Of a stretch of 64,000 nucleotides of DNA, positions 1 to 8,791 are shown piece by piece (within the stretch, counting starts at the first letter, position 1; the number at the start of each line of letters is the position of its first letter). The translations under genes and the position numbers were made by a program. The stretch lies in assembly GCF_000422805.1 (NCBI RefSeq), contig NZ_KE383925.1, positions 221,234 through 285,233 of the forward strand, read 5' to 3'. The notes below the pieces were generated by a model. It did not search any database and was not told the DNA's origin. It saw only the letters and a program-made list of their open reading frames with translations. Source of the stretch: Nocardioides halotolerans DSM 19273. GTDB taxonomy: Bacteria > Actinomycetota > Actinomycetes > Propionibacteriales > Nocardioidaceae.

Positions 1-75
1 CGGCCCACGCCGAGGTCGACGTCCTGTAGCGCTCCCGCCCCGACCGTGGTCGGCGGCCGGGCCTACCGTGGGGCG

Positions 76-873
76 GTGACCTCCGCGGCTGACTTCCTGG
101 CGCTCCACCACGGCACCGGCCTCGTGCTCCCCAACGCCTGGGACGCCGGCTCCGCCCGCATCCTCGAGCAGGTCGGCTTCCCGGCGATCGCCACCACCAG
201 CGCGGGGATCGCGTGGGCGTGCGGTCTGCCCGACGGCGGACACCTCGACGCCGAGACGATGCTCGAGCACGTCGGCCGCATCGTCGCCGCGGTGGGCGTC
301 CCCGTGAGCGCCGACCTCGAGTCGGGCTACGGCGCGACCCCCGACGACGTCGCGCGCACCGTGACGTGTGCCGTCGAGGTCGGCGTGGTCGGCGCCAACC
401 TGGAGGACCAGGTCGGCGGCACGCTGTTCCCCATCGACGAGGCCGTCGAGCGCATCGCTGCCGCGCGGGCGGCCGCCCCGGCCGGGACCTTCGTGATCAA
501 CGCGCGCACCGACACGTGGTTCGGCGGCACCACCGGCGACGTGTTCGACGAGACGGTCGAGCGGGCGACGCGCTACGCCGAGGCGGGCGCCGACTGCGTG
601 TTCGTGCCGGGTGTCTCCGACGAGAACGACGTCCGGCGCCTGGCCGCCGCCGTTCCCGCCCCGCTCAACATCGTCGCCGGGCTGGCGAGCACGACCGACG
701 CGCCCACCCTCTTCTCGCTCGGGGTCAAGCGGGTCAGCCTGGGCGGCAGCCTCACCCGGGCCGCCCTCAGCTTCCTCGAGCGGGCCGGTCGCGAGCTGCT
801 CGACTCCGGCACGCTGGGCTTCCTCGACGGCGCCGTGTCCTACGCCGACCTGCAGCGCCGCTTCGGCGCCTGA
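76..873 (+). CDS. Isocitrate lyase/phosphoenolpyruvate mutase family protein
   Basis: This 265-aa protein belongs to the PEP mutase/isocitrate lyase superfamily, soluble TIM-barrel enzymes that form or break C-C or C-P bonds of 2-oxo acids with Mg2+. Visible signatures are PNAWDAGSA near residue 20, the metal-binding stretch DLESGYG near residue 80, VGANLEDQVGG near 105 and NARTDTWF near 143. I chose the GTG at 76 because the protein then begins just before the conserved FLALHHGTG stretch; an in-frame GTG at 46 would add ten residues. The exact substrate cannot be read from the sequence. It lacks the KKCGH-type catalytic Cys loop of true isocitrate lyase, so a role as methylisocitrate-lyase-like or oxaloacetate-processing enzyme is only a possibility. 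Confidence 0.85.
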   Translation: MTSAADFLALHHGTGLVLPNAWDAGSARILEQVGFPAIATTSAGIAWACGLPDGGHLDAETMLEHVGRIVAAVGVPVSADLESGYGATPDDVARTVTCAVEVGVVGANLEDQVGGTLFPIDEAVERIAAARAAAPAGTFVINARTDTWFGGTTGDVFDETVERATRYAEAGADCVFVPGVSDENDVRRLAAAVPAPLNIVAGLASTTDAPTLFSLGVKRVSLGGSLTRAALSFLERAGRELLDSGTLGFLDGAVSYADLQRRFGA

Positions 874-919
874 GCGGGCAGCCGCGGCCGCGTCGCCCCT
901 GCGTGGCCGCTCGGGTCCT

Positions 920-1258
920 TCAGGCGAACCGCTTCCGCTGCTGCTTGACGAACGACCGACCCTTCTTCCGGGTGCGGCGGGCCGCCCTCGTCAGCTTCTT
1001 GGTGTCGACGCTGGGAGCCGCGTCCCGCGCCTTCCCCGCGCTGCGCCGAGCCGACTTGCCCAGCTCGGCCACCGGGTGGCGGACCTTGCGGGGGACCATC
1101 AGCGTCATCGCGTAGGAGAACAGCTTCTTCGACAGCATCAGCACCGGAATGCCCAGGGGCAGCAGGATCAGGGTCACGCTCAGGAGCACGCCCACCAGGC
1201 CCAGGACACCGGCAAGGATCCACAGCACGGACCCCACGAGAGCACGGAGAATACGCAT
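920..1258 (-). CDS. Small membrane protein with basic C-terminal tail
   Basis: This 112-aa protein has a strongly hydrophobic N-terminal half (residues 5-42, room for one or two membrane helices) followed by a Lys/Arg-rich tail ending in KKGRSFVKQQRKRFA. The ATG at 1258 is preceded by GGGAGGTGAGCGAG, a good ribosome binding site. It lies just downstream of, and co-directional with, the two-component genes, so it may be co-transcribed with them. I do not recognise a named family, and the basic tail could contact nucleic acid or phospholipid head groups. Confidence 0.75.
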   Translation of the reverse strand: MRILRALVGSVLWILAGVLGLVGVLLSVTLILLPLGIPVLMLSKKLFSYAMTLMVPRKVRHPVAELGKSARRSAGKARDAAPSVDTKKLTRAARRTRKKGRSFVKQQRKRFA

Positions 1259-1356
1259 CTCGCTCACCTCCCTCTCCGCGAGAGCGGTACCCACTCGGCC
1301 ACGGGAGGTCGGGGCGCGCTCCGGCGACACCCGCACGACGAGGGTGCGCCCGGGCC

Positions 1357-2019
1357 TCACGGCTCGATGAGGCCGGCCCTGATCGCGTAGCGGGTCAGCT
1401 GGGTGCGGTCCCGCATGTCGAGCTTCGCCAGGATGTTGGCGCGGTGCCGCTCGACGGTCTTGACCGCGATGGTCAGCTCGCGGGCGATCTCCTTCGACGA
1501 CGACCCCTCGGCGATCAGCTTCAGGACCTGGTCCTCGCGCTCGGTCAGCACCGTCGACGGCACCCGCTCCCCGCGCCGCAGCCGCCCCAGGTAGTCGCGG
1601 ACCAGCGCACTCATCGCTCCGGGGTAGACGAACGCCTCGCCGCGCAGCGCGGCCCGGCAGGCGCCGACCAGGTCCTCGTCGGCGACCGACTTCAGGACGT
1701 AGCCGCACGCGCCGACCTTCAGCGACTCGAAGAAGTACTGCTCGTTGTCGTGCATCGAGAGCATCAGCAGCTTCGGTGGCTGGGAGCCGGTGCGCGCGCG
1801 GCCGATCTCGCGTGCGGCCTGGAGGCCGGTCATCCGGGGCATGGCGATGTCGAGGACCACCAGGTCCAGCGGCGTACGCCGTGCCACCTCGACCGCCTCG
1901 GCGCCGTCTCCGGCCTCGGCGACGACGGTCAGGTCGGGCTCCTGCTCGAGGATCAGGCGCACACCGCGGCGCACCAGGGCGTGGTCGTCGGCGAGCAGCA
2001 GCCGCGCCGGCGCGGTCAC
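1357..2019 (-). CDS. NarL/LuxR-family response regulator
   Basis: This 220-aa protein has an N-terminal receiver domain with acidic pair D11-D12, phospho-acceptor D57 in VVLDIAMPRM, and a C-terminal LuxR helix-turn-helix beginning LTEREDQVLKLIAEG and ending VKTVERHRANILAKL. It is the DNA-binding output of a two-component system; the target genes are unknown. Its GTG start (2019) overlaps the TGA of the upstream histidine kinase in a GTGA junction, so the pair is translationally coupled. Length and layout are normal for the NarL family. Confidence 0.95.
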   Translation of the reverse strand: MTAPARLLLADDHALVRRGVRLILEQEPDLTVVAEAGDGAEAVEVARRTPLDLVVLDIAMPRMTGLQAAREIGRARTGSQPPKLLMLSMHDNEQYFFESLKVGACGYVLKSVADEDLVGACRAALRGEAFVYPGAMSALVRDYLGRLRRGERVPSTVLTEREDQVLKLIAEGSSSKEIARELTIAVKTVERHRANILAKLDMRDRTQLTRYAIRAGLIEP

Positions 2020-2969
2020 GAGGGTCCGACCGCGAGGGGTACGGCGAGCCGCACCGTGGTGCCCTGCCCCGGACGACTGGTGATCCGCAGGTCACCCCGG
2101 ACCAGCCGACTGCGCTCGTGCATGCCCCGAAGCCCGGCGCCGGACGTGGACGCGTCGAACCCGATGCCGTCGTCCGCCACCTCGAGCACCAGCCCCTCGC
2201 CGATCCTGACCAGGGACAGGGTGACCTGCTTCGCGCGGGAGTGCCGGGCGGCGTTGGTGAGCGCCTCCTGCGCGACGCGGTAGACCACCAGCTCGGTGTC
2301 GCTGGCCAGCCCGGGCAGCCCCGGGGCGATCACGCGTCGCACCTCCGCCGGGTGGTGCCGGCCGAGGTCGTTGGTCAGCGCGGCGAGCGCGCTGGTCAGC
2401 CCGAGGTCCTCGAGCACCCCGGGTCGCAGCCGGCGGGCGACCCGGCGTACGTCGTCGAGACCGTCGCGGACGCTCTCGCGCAGCACCGCCACCTCCGCGG
2501 CCTGCGCCGCGGGGACCTGACCCTCGAGCTGCTTGAGCCCGAGCAGCACCACGGTGAGGTGCTGGCCGACCTCGTCGTGCAGCTCCTGCGCGATGCGGTG
2601 CCGCTCGGCCTCCTGCGCCGCGAGCGCCTTGGCGTTGCTGGTGCCCTGCTCCTCCTCGAGCCGGTCGAGCATCGCGTTGAACCCGTCCACCAGGCTGCGT
2701 CCGGGGCCTGAGGGCGGCGCGGCGAGGCGACCGTCAGGGCCAGTGAGGTCGACGTACGCCATCGCGCGGACCACCCGGTCGACGGGGGCCAGGCTCGAGC
2801 GCAGCAGCAGCGCGTTGGTGAGCAGGATCGCGGCCAGGCCGCCCGCCAGCACCAGCACCTCGGAGGCGACGGTGCTCCGGCTCACGCTCATCGGGCCCAG
2901 CACCAGCGCCAGCAGGGCGAGGCAGAGCACCACGCCGTTGATGAGGACGACCTTCCAGTACAACCGCAC
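2016..2969 (-). CDS. Two-component sensor histidine kinase (HisKA_3 type)
   Basis: This is a membrane sensor kinase of about 317 aa. Two hydrophobic segments (about residues 5-25 and 37-57) are followed by a HAMP-like linker. The dimerisation/phospho-acceptor helix carries ELHDEVGQ with His at about 131, and the C-terminal HATPase_c domain has AQEALTNAARHS and ADDGIGF...GLRGMHERS. The segment between the two helices is very short, so the signal may be sensed within the membrane. I prefer the GTG at 2969, preceded by GGAGAGG, over an in-frame ATG at 3047, because the extra residues do not look membrane-compatible. It phosphorylates the regulator encoded immediately downstream. Confidence 0.92.
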   Translation of the reverse strand: MRLYWKVVLINGVVLCLALLALVLGPMSVSRSTVASEVLVLAGGLAAILLTNALLLRSSLAPVDRVVRAMAYVDLTGPDGRLAAPPSGPGRSLVDGFNAMLDRLEEEQGTSNAKALAAQEAERHRIAQELHDEVGQHLTVVLLGLKQLEGQVPAAQAAEVAVLRESVRDGLDDVRRVARRLRPGVLEDLGLTSALAALTNDLGRHHPAEVRRVIAPGLPGLASDTELVVYRVAQEALTNAARHSRAKQVTLSLVRIGEGLVLEVADDGIGFDASTSGAGLRGMHERSRLVRGDLRITSRPGQGTTVRLAVPLAVGPS

Positions 2970-3106
2970 GACGCCAGCCTCTCCGAGAGCGGCGGCCGGG
3001 CCAAGGGAGCGGGACCCGTCAGGGCGGAGATGGGTGGCAGCACCCATTCAGTCCGGCCCGTCGGCCTCGAAGACTGGGGGCGAGCCAGCAGACGGACGGA
3101 GGGCCC

Positions 3107-3652
3107 ATGACCGTGACGACGACGACGGTCGGCATCGCGCTCGCCCTGCCGGTCGTCTGCTGGCTCGCCACCGCGCTCCGGCCGGTGCCGCAGGGGCACC
3201 GGATCGTGGTCACCCGAGGGGGCCTGGTGCGCCGGGTCTGCGGGTTGGGGCTGGCGGCGCGGGTGCCGGTGCTGGACCGGTTCGTGACCGAGCCGGCCGG
3301 CGTGCACGAGGTGCCGCTGATGGTTCGCGCGGCGACGTCCGACGGCGTACGGGTGCTGGTGCTCGCCGAGGCCCACATCTCCCTCCTCGCCCCTCGGCCC
3401 GGGCAGCCGTACGCCGATCCGTGGCCTCCCGCGGAGGGGGCCGCCGAGGCGGCGGTCGCCGGGGTGGTGGGGTCCCGGCCGGCCGCCGACCTGCTGCGCG
3501 CCGGGGTGGTCGCCGGCCTGCCGATCAGGCACGCCGTGAGCGCTGCGGTCGACGACCACGGCGTGACCCTCCTCGACCTCGACCTGGTCGAGGTCGACGT
3601 CCTGATCGATGTCCCTGTCGACGAGCCTGCCGCCAACCGTGGACGTCCGTGA
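3107..3652 (+). CDS. SPFH/band 7-like membrane-anchored protein
   Basis: This 181-aa protein starts with a single membrane anchor (about residues 4-25) followed by RPVPQGHRIVVTRGG, the typical entry to an SPFH (stomatin/prohibitin) domain. Polar domain residues follow to the C-terminus. SPFH proteins form membrane-associated oligomers that scaffold lipids and proteases; this one is short, with little after the domain. The stop lies inside the next reading frame: the permease start at 3609 overlaps this gene by 44 bases, suggesting coupled expression. Its partner is not evident from the sequence. Confidence 0.7.
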   Translation: MTVTTTTVGIALALPVVCWLATALRPVPQGHRIVVTRGGLVRRVCGLGLAARVPVLDRFVTEPAGVHEVPLMVRAATSDGVRVLVLAEAHISLLAPRPGQPYADPWPPAEGAAEAAVAGVVGSRPAADLLRAGVVAGLPIRHAVSAAVDDHGVTLLDLDLVEVDVLIDVPVDEPAANRGRP

Positions 3653-4982
3653 CCTGATGGTCGTGCGCGCCCTGGAGGCCGCGGCCACCGATCACCGTGT
3701 CGTCGTCGCGGCCGTGGCGATCTTCGCGATCACCTACGCGTTCATCGCGACCGAGAAGGTGCACCGCGTGGCGGCAGCCCTCGGCGGCGTGGCGGCGATG
3801 ACGGCCATCGGGCTCGTGGACGCCGACAGCGCGTTCTTCGACCGGGACACCGGCGTGGACTGGAACGTCATCTTCCTGCTGTTCGGGATGATGGTGATCG
3901 TCGGCATCCTCAAGCACACGGGGCTGTTCGAGTTCCTCGCCCTGTGGGCGGCCCGGAAGTCCCACGGCGACCCGCGCCGCCTGCTGGCGCTGACCGTCCT
4001 GGTCACCGCGGTGCCCTCACCGATCCTCGACAACGTCACCACCGTGCTCCTGGTGACGCCCGTCGTGCTCAAGGTCTGCGCGCGGCTCGGCCTGTCGCCG
4101 GCGCCGTACCTGATGACCGTCGTGTTCGCCGCCAACATCGGCGGGATGGCGACCCTGATCGGGGACCCGCCGAACATCATCATCGCCAGTCGCGGCGGGC
4201 TGACGTTCAACGACTTCCTGGTGCACTCGCTGCCCATCACCGTCGTCATGACCGTCGGGCTGGTGGTGCTCTGCCGGTTCATGTTCCGTCGCGAGCTCGA
4301 CCAGCCGACGCACAACGACATCGCGGACATCCGGCCGGGCGAGGCGATCACCGACATCCGGCTGCTGGTGCGCTGCCTGGTCGTGCTGGGGCTCGCGATG
4401 GTCGCGTTCAGCCTCCACCACATGCTCCACCTCGACCCCTCCATCGTCGCGATGCTGGGTGCGGGAGCGATGGTGGTGGTCTCGGGGGCGAGCCCGGAGG
4501 AGTTCCTCGCCGAGATCGAGTGGACGACGCTCGCGTTCTTCATGGCGCTCTTCGTCCTCGTCGGGAGCCTGGTCGAGGTCGGCGTCATCGGCGACCTCGG
4601 GCGGGTCGCCGCCGACGCGATGGCGGAGCACGAGCTGCTCGCCTCGTCGGTGCTGCTGTTCGGCTCGGCCGTGGTCGGCGGCTTCGTCGACAACATCCCC
4701 TACACCGCGGCGACCGTCCCGATCGTCGACGACATGGTGGCGGCGTCGCCCAACTCCGGCTCGGGGAGCCCGCTCTGGTGGTCCTTCGTCCTCGGCGCGG
4801 ACCTCGGTGGCAACACCACCGCGGTGGCGGCGGGGGCGAACGTGGTCGTCCTCGGTCTGGCCCACCGGGCCGGTCACCGCATCAGCTTCTGGCAGTTCAC
4901 CCGCTACGGCCTGGTCGTGACCTTCGCGTCGCTGGCCGTCGGCTGGGCCTACATCTGGCTCCGCTACTTCGTCCTCGCCTGA
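3609..4982 (+). CDS. ArsB/NhaD-type permease (SLC13/citrate transporter superfamily)
   Basis: This polytopic membrane protein of about 457 aa has ten or more hydrophobic helices. It carries the ion-transporter signatures DNVTTVLLVTPVV and ANIGGMATLIGDPPN, and a second half-repeat with DNIPYTAATVPIV and ADLGGNTTAVAAGANV. These repeated Asp-Asn and GDPPN motifs define the ArsB/NhaD group, which moves arsenite, Na+/H+ or organic anions. No arsR or arsC lies nearby, so Na+/H+ exchange or organic acid transport is at least as likely as arsenite export. The start is uncertain: the ATG at 3609 overlaps the SPFH-like gene, and the ATG at 3657 would remove 16 residues and the overlap. Confidence 0.88.
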   Translation: MSLSTSLPPTVDVRDLMVVRALEAAATDHRVVVAAVAIFAITYAFIATEKVHRVAAALGGVAAMTAIGLVDADSAFFDRDTGVDWNVIFLLFGMMVIVGILKHTGLFEFLALWAARKSHGDPRRLLALTVLVTAVPSPILDNVTTVLLVTPVVLKVCARLGLSPAPYLMTVVFAANIGGMATLIGDPPNIIIASRGGLTFNDFLVHSLPITVVMTVGLVVLCRFMFRRELDQPTHNDIADIRPGEAITDIRLLVRCLVVLGLAMVAFSLHHMLHLDPSIVAMLGAGAMVVVSGASPEEFLAEIEWTTLAFFMALFVLVGSLVEVGVIGDLGRVAADAMAEHELLASSVLLFGSAVVGGFVDNIPYTAATVPIVDDMVAASPNSGSGSPLWWSFVLGADLGGNTTAVAAGANVVVLGLAHRAGHRISFWQFTRYGLVVTFASLAVGWAYIWLRYFVLA

Positions 4983-5030
4983 CCGACAGCACGGGGGCCC
5001 GGCCTCCACCTCGGCCCGGGCGCGATGCCC

Positions 5031-5036
5031 TAGGGT
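5031..5036 (+). promoter_or_regulatory. -10 box (TAGGGT) of a leaderless carbamate kinase transcript
   Basis: TAGGGT is followed after six bases by the GTG start of the carbamate kinase gene. This spacing puts the transcription start at or next to the start codon, the usual architecture of leaderless actinobacterial mRNAs. No Shine-Dalgarno sequence is present. Confidence 0.6.
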
Positions 5037-5042
5037 CCACGC

Positions 5043-5981
5043 GTGAGGGTGCTGCTTGCGTTGGGCGGGAACGCCATGACCAACGCCGAGGGTCGGGCGC
5101 GAGTGGAGGACCAGATCGCCGCCGCCGAGGTCGCGATGGAGGCCGTGGCCGACCTCCTCGCCCAGGACGTCGAGGTCGTGATCACCCACGGCAACGGCCC
5201 CCAGGTCGGCAACCTGCTGGTCAAGAACGAGCTCGCCGCCGCCGTCGTACCCCCCGTCCCGCTGGACTGGTGCGGCGCGCAGACCCAGGCGACGCTCGGG
5301 TTCGTGCTGATGGACGCACTCGACGCGTCGCTGCTGCGCCGCGGCGTGCTGCGCCGTTCGGCGGCCGTCGTGACACGCGCGCTCGTCGACAGCAGCGACC
5401 CCGGCTTCGAGCACCCGACCAAGCCCATCGGGCGGTTCCTGCCGGCCGAGGAGGCGCAGCTGCTCGTCGAGCACGGCGAGACGTGGGAGGACCGCGGCGA
5501 GAAGGGCTGGCGGCGCGTGGTCGCCTCGCCCGAGCCGCTCGAGATCATCGACGCGCCGGCCGTCCAGGCGCTCGTGGAGGGCGGGTTCGTGGTCGTGGCC
5601 AACGGCGGCGGGGGCATCCCGGTCGTGCGCGACGGCGACGGCAACCTGCGCGGCGTCGAGGCCGTCATCGACAAGGACCTCGGCGCGGCCCTGCTCGCGC
5701 GCACCGTCGGGGCCGACGTGCTCGTGATCGCGACCGACGTGCCGCACGCCGTGCTGCGCTACGGCACGCCCGAGGCCGGGGACATCGGCACCGTCACGGT
5801 GGACCAGCTGCGGGCGTACGCCGCCGAGGGGCACTTCGCCAGCGGCTCGATGGGCCCGAAGGTCGACGCAGCGTGCCGCTTCGTCGAGCGCGGCGGGAGC
5901 CGTGCGATCATCACCGATCTCGCCCACCTGACCGGCGCCCTCCGGGGCGACGTGGGCACCGTCGTCGTACCCGCAACCTGA
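5043..5981 (+). CDS. arcC: Carbamate kinase
   Basis: This 312-aa protein is of the usual carbamate kinase length. It transfers phosphate between ATP/ADP and carbamate/carbamoyl phosphate in the cytoplasm. The amino-acid-kinase fold shows ALGGNAM at residues 6-12, THGNGPQVGNLL near 50, the insert GRFLPAEEA, ANGGGGIPV and the nucleotide-binding IDKDLGAALLAR, and then TDVPHAV and SGSMGPKVDAA. It lacks arcA/arcB neighbours. It ends 12 bases before a barbiturase/cyanuric acid amidohydrolase gene, so it probably recovers ATP or disposes of carbamate in a heterocycle or ureide degradation route rather than in arginine deimination. Confidence 0.93.
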   Translation: MRVLLALGGNAMTNAEGRARVEDQIAAAEVAMEAVADLLAQDVEVVITHGNGPQVGNLLVKNELAAAVVPPVPLDWCGAQTQATLGFVLMDALDASLLRRGVLRRSAAVVTRALVDSSDPGFEHPTKPIGRFLPAEEAQLLVEHGETWEDRGEKGWRRVVASPEPLEIIDAPAVQALVEGGFVVVANGGGGIPVVRDGDGNLRGVEAVIDKDLGAALLARTVGADVLVIATDVPHAVLRYGTPEAGDIGTVTVDQLRAYAAEGHFASGSMGPKVDAACRFVERGGSRAIITDLAHLTGALRGDVGTVVVPAT

Positions 5982-5993
5982 GAGAGTGGCCCC

Positions 5994-7097
5994 ATGCCCG
6001 ACGCCATCGAAGTACGCAAGGTCCCCATCCACTCCGTCGCCGACGCGAGCGAGCTCGCCACGCTGATCGACGACGGCGTGCTCCACGCCGACCGCGTGGT
6101 CGCGATCATCGGCAAGACCGAGGGCAACGGCGGCGTCAACGACTACACCCGGATCATCGCCGACCGGGCGTTCCGCGAGGTGCTCGTCGAGAAGGGCGCC
6201 GCCGCCGACGCGGTCAAGCAGATCCCGATCGTGTGGTCGGGCGGCACCGACGGCGTGATCAGCCCGCACGCGACGATCTTCGCGACCGTCCCGCCGGAGG
6301 ACGTGACCCCGACCGACGAGCCGCGGCTCACCGTCGGCTTCGCGATGAGCGAGCAGCTGCTGCCGGAGGACATCGGCCGCACGCCGATGATCACCAAGGT
6401 CGCCGACGCCGTGAAGGTCGCCATGGAGCGCGCCGGCATCACCGACCCGGCCGACGTCCACTACGTCCAGACCAAGACCCCGCTCCTGACGATCCACACC
6501 ATCCGCGACGCGAAGTCGCGCGGCAAGACGGTGTGGACCGAGGAGACCCACCAGTCGATGGACCTCTCCAACGGCTGCACCGCCCTGGGCATCGCGGTCG
6601 CGCTCGGCGAGATCGACATGCCCTCTGACGAGGACGTGATGCACGACCGGTCGTTGTTCTCGTCGGTCGCGTCCTGCTCCTCGGGCGTCGAGCTCGACCA
6701 GGCCCAGGTCGTCGTGGTCGGCAACGCGCCCGGCGTCGGCGGCCGCTACCGCATCGGCCACTCGGTGATGAACGACGCCCTCGACCAGGACGGCATCTGG
6801 AACGCCATCCGCGACGCGGGCCTCGACCTTCCCGACCGCCCGCACCCGAGCGACCTCGACGGCCGGCTGGTCAACGTGTTCCTCAAGTGCGAGGCCTCCC
6901 AGGACGGCGAGGTCCGGGGCCGCCGCAACGCGATGCTCGACGACTCCGACGTCCACTGGCACCGCCAGATCAAGGCCTGCGTCGGCGGCGTCACCGCCGC
7001 CGTGACCGGCGACCCGGCCGTGTTCGTCTCGGTCTCGGCCGCCCACCAGGGCCCCGACGGCGGCGGCCCGGTGGCCGCGATCGTCGACCTGGGCTGA
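5994..7097 (+). CDS. Ring-opening amidohydrolase (barbiturase/cyanuric acid amidohydrolase)
   Basis: This 367-aa protein of the AtzD/barbiturase family hydrolytically opens cyclic amides such as cyanuric acid or barbituric acid. The family is built of three similar units, each giving one Lys and one Ser to the threefold active site. Here the Lys residues are K41 (GKTEGNGG), K161 (VQTKTPLLT) and K298 (FLKCEAS), and the Ser residues are in WSGGTDG (S82), CSSGVE (S229/S230) and VSVSAAHQGPDGG (S346/S348), so the enzyme looks intact. It follows carbamate kinase by 12 bases on the same strand. Substrate choice between cyanurate and barbiturate cannot be decided by eye. Confidence 0.9.
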   Translation: MPDAIEVRKVPIHSVADASELATLIDDGVLHADRVVAIIGKTEGNGGVNDYTRIIADRAFREVLVEKGAAADAVKQIPIVWSGGTDGVISPHATIFATVPPEDVTPTDEPRLTVGFAMSEQLLPEDIGRTPMITKVADAVKVAMERAGITDPADVHYVQTKTPLLTIHTIRDAKSRGKTVWTEETHQSMDLSNGCTALGIAVALGEIDMPSDEDVMHDRSLFSSVASCSSGVELDQAQVVVVGNAPGVGGRYRIGHSVMNDALDQDGIWNAIRDAGLDLPDRPHPSDLDGRLVNVFLKCEASQDGEVRGRRNAMLDDSDVHWHRQIKACVGGVTAAVTGDPAVFVSVSAAHQGPDGGGPVAAIVDLG

Positions 7098-7112
7098 GCT
7101 CGGGCTGGGCAG

Positions 7113-7430
7113 GGCAGCGGTGAGTAGGCAACGTCGGGTGGCGGGTTCGGGGCCTGGGCGGGTTGCTGGCTGACCGCTGAGGTGGCGTGCGCCGGTGCAG
7201 CGGTGAGCAGGCAACCTCGGGTGGCCGGTTCGGGGCCTGGGCGGGTTGCTGGCTGACCGCTGAGGTGGGCTGCGCCGGTGCGGCGGTGAGTAGGCAACGT
7301 CGGGTGGCGGGTTCGGGGTCTGGGCGGGTTGCTGGCTGACCGCTGAGGTGGGCCGCGCCGGTGCAGCGGTGAGCAGGCAACCTCAGGGTGGCCGGATGGA
7401 GACCCCGGCGGGTTGCTGGCTGACCGCTGC
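7113..7430. repeat. Tandem 83-bp palindromic repeat, four units
   Basis: Four head-to-tail units lie between the convergent amidohydrolase and CoA-transferase genes. Each begins with a left arm like GCGGTGAGTAGGCAAC (from about 7116, 7199, 7282 and 7365) and ends with the nearly complementary right arm GGTTGCTGGCTGACCGCTG (7161, 7244, 7327, 7411), giving an 83-84 bp period. Each unit can fold into a long imperfect hairpin. The same family recurs at 22.4-22.66 kb, again between convergent genes. It carries no reading frame that I can support. A role as bidirectional terminator or REP-like element is inferred. Confidence 0.85.
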
Positions 7431-7479
7431 CCTGGCTTGCCCTGGCCCCGCGCCGGGCAGCGAAGCGGTCAGTCGCGGC

Positions 7480-8646
7480 TCACGAGTCGGAGGAGTCCAG
7501 CCACTCCCGGATCGACTCGTTGTGCTGGCCGAGCGTCGGGGGAGCGACGTGCGAGGAGCGGCCACCGGCGTAGGTGTTGTCGTCGAAGCGCAGCGGCGGG
7601 CCGGGCAGGTCGACCGTCCCGAGCGTCGGGTGGTCGACCGAGAGCCGCAGCCCTTGCGACAGCACCTGGTCCCAGGAGTAGACGTCGTCCATCGTCCGCA
7701 CCTTGCCGGCCGGCACGCCGGCCTCGGCGAGCAGCGCGAGCCAGTGCTCGGCGTCCGCGGGCGCGAACTGCGACTCGAGCTTCGCGATCAACGCGTCGCG
7801 ATTCGCGACCCGCTCGGGGTTGGTGGCGAAGCCCGCCTCGGCCGCGTCCCAGCCGAGCGCGGCGCACAGCGCGCGCCACAGGTTCTCCGAGCCGCAGGCG
7901 ATCTGGATCGGCGCGGTGCCGGTCGCGAACATGCCGTACGGCGCGATGGACGGGTGGTGGTCGCCCGACAGTCCCGGTACCTCGCCGGCCACGGTCCACT
8001 TGGTGCCCTGGAACGCGTGCACGCCGACCATGCCGGCCAGCAGCGACGTGCGCACCACCCGCCCGCGGCCGGTGGTCGCCCGCTCGTGCAACGCGGCGAG
8101 CACGCCGAAGGCGCCGTTCATGCCCGCGATGAGGTCCGCGATCGGCACGCCCACTTTGGTCGGCTGTGAGGTGCCGGTAATCGACATCAGCCCGCCCTCG
8201 CCCTGCGCGATCTGGTCGTAGCCTGCGCGCGTCGCCTCGGGGCCGTCGTGCCCGAACCCCGTGATCGACAGCACGACCAGGCGGGGGTTGAGCTCGTGCA
8301 GCCGCGACACCGGGAAGCCCAGCCGGTCGAGCACGCCGACCCGGTAGTTCTCCATGAGCACGTCGGCGCGCTCGACCAGGCGCGCGAGCACGTCACGGTC
8401 GTCCGGCGACTTGAGGTCGAGGACCAGCGACTCCTTGTTGCGGTTCGCCGAGAGGAAGTACGTCGACTGGCGGTCGTCCTCCGGCCCCACGAACGGCGGT
8501 CCCCACGAGCGCGTGTCGTCCCCGGCCGGCGGCTCCACCTTGATGACCCGCGCCCCGAGGTCGCCCAGCATCATCGCGGCGTGCGGGCCGGCCAGGGCCC
8601 GCGTCAGGTCGAGCACGAGCAGGTCGGAGAGCGGACCGTCAGCCAT
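7480..8646 (-). CDS. CaiB/BaiF (class III) CoA-transferase family protein
   Basis: This 388-aa protein of the family III CoA-transferases moves CoA between carboxylic acids via an aspartyl-CoA thioester. It begins LLVLDLTRALAGPHAAMMLGDLGARVIKVEPP, typical of the family, followed by NRNKESLVLDLKS and ENYRVGVLDRLGF. The expected catalytic Asp is likely in VPIADLIAGMNGAFG. The substrate is unknown; no linked acyl-CoA dehydrogenase or racemase gene is adjacent. The gene converges with the amidohydrolase across the 83-bp repeat array. Confidence 0.9.
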   Translation of the reverse strand: MADGPLSDLLVLDLTRALAGPHAAMMLGDLGARVIKVEPPAGDDTRSWGPPFVGPEDDRQSTYFLSANRNKESLVLDLKSPDDRDVLARLVERADVLMENYRVGVLDRLGFPVSRLHELNPRLVVLSITGFGHDGPEATRAGYDQIAQGEGGLMSITGTSQPTKVGVPIADLIAGMNGAFGVLAALHERATTGRGRVVRTSLLAGMVGVHAFQGTKWTVAGEVPGLSGDHHPSIAPYGMFATGTAPIQIACGSENLWRALCAALGWDAAEAGFATNPERVANRDALIAKLESQFAPADAEHWLALLAEAGVPAGKVRTMDDVYSWDQVLSQGLRLSVDHPTLGTVDLPGPPLRFDDNTYAGGRSSHVAPPTLGQHNESIREWLDSSDS

Positions 8647-8791
8647 GGACCGATGGTCCCAGACGCCGTCGACGTGCCTGCCGCTCAGGCCCTGTCCGGG
8701 ACGTCGGGCACGTGCCCGGCTCCGAGGGCCGAGTAGTCACAAATGACTACGTCCACGTAACCCGATCGGGCCCCCTCTCGTTGGGTTTCCC

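Noticed and set aside
3609..4982. Arsenic-resistance operon
   Set aside because: The permease is of the ArsB/NhaD type but no arsR, arsC or acr3 gene is nearby, so arsenite export is not supported.
4017..7214. A long minus-strand frame (about 1065 codons) opposite the permease, carbamate kinase and amidohydrolase
   Set aside because: The product is compositionally biased and it covers three well-identified genes on the other strand.
7113..7430. CRISPR array
   Set aside because: The repeat unit is 83 bp with only palindromic arms kept, has no unique spacers, and no cas gene is present.
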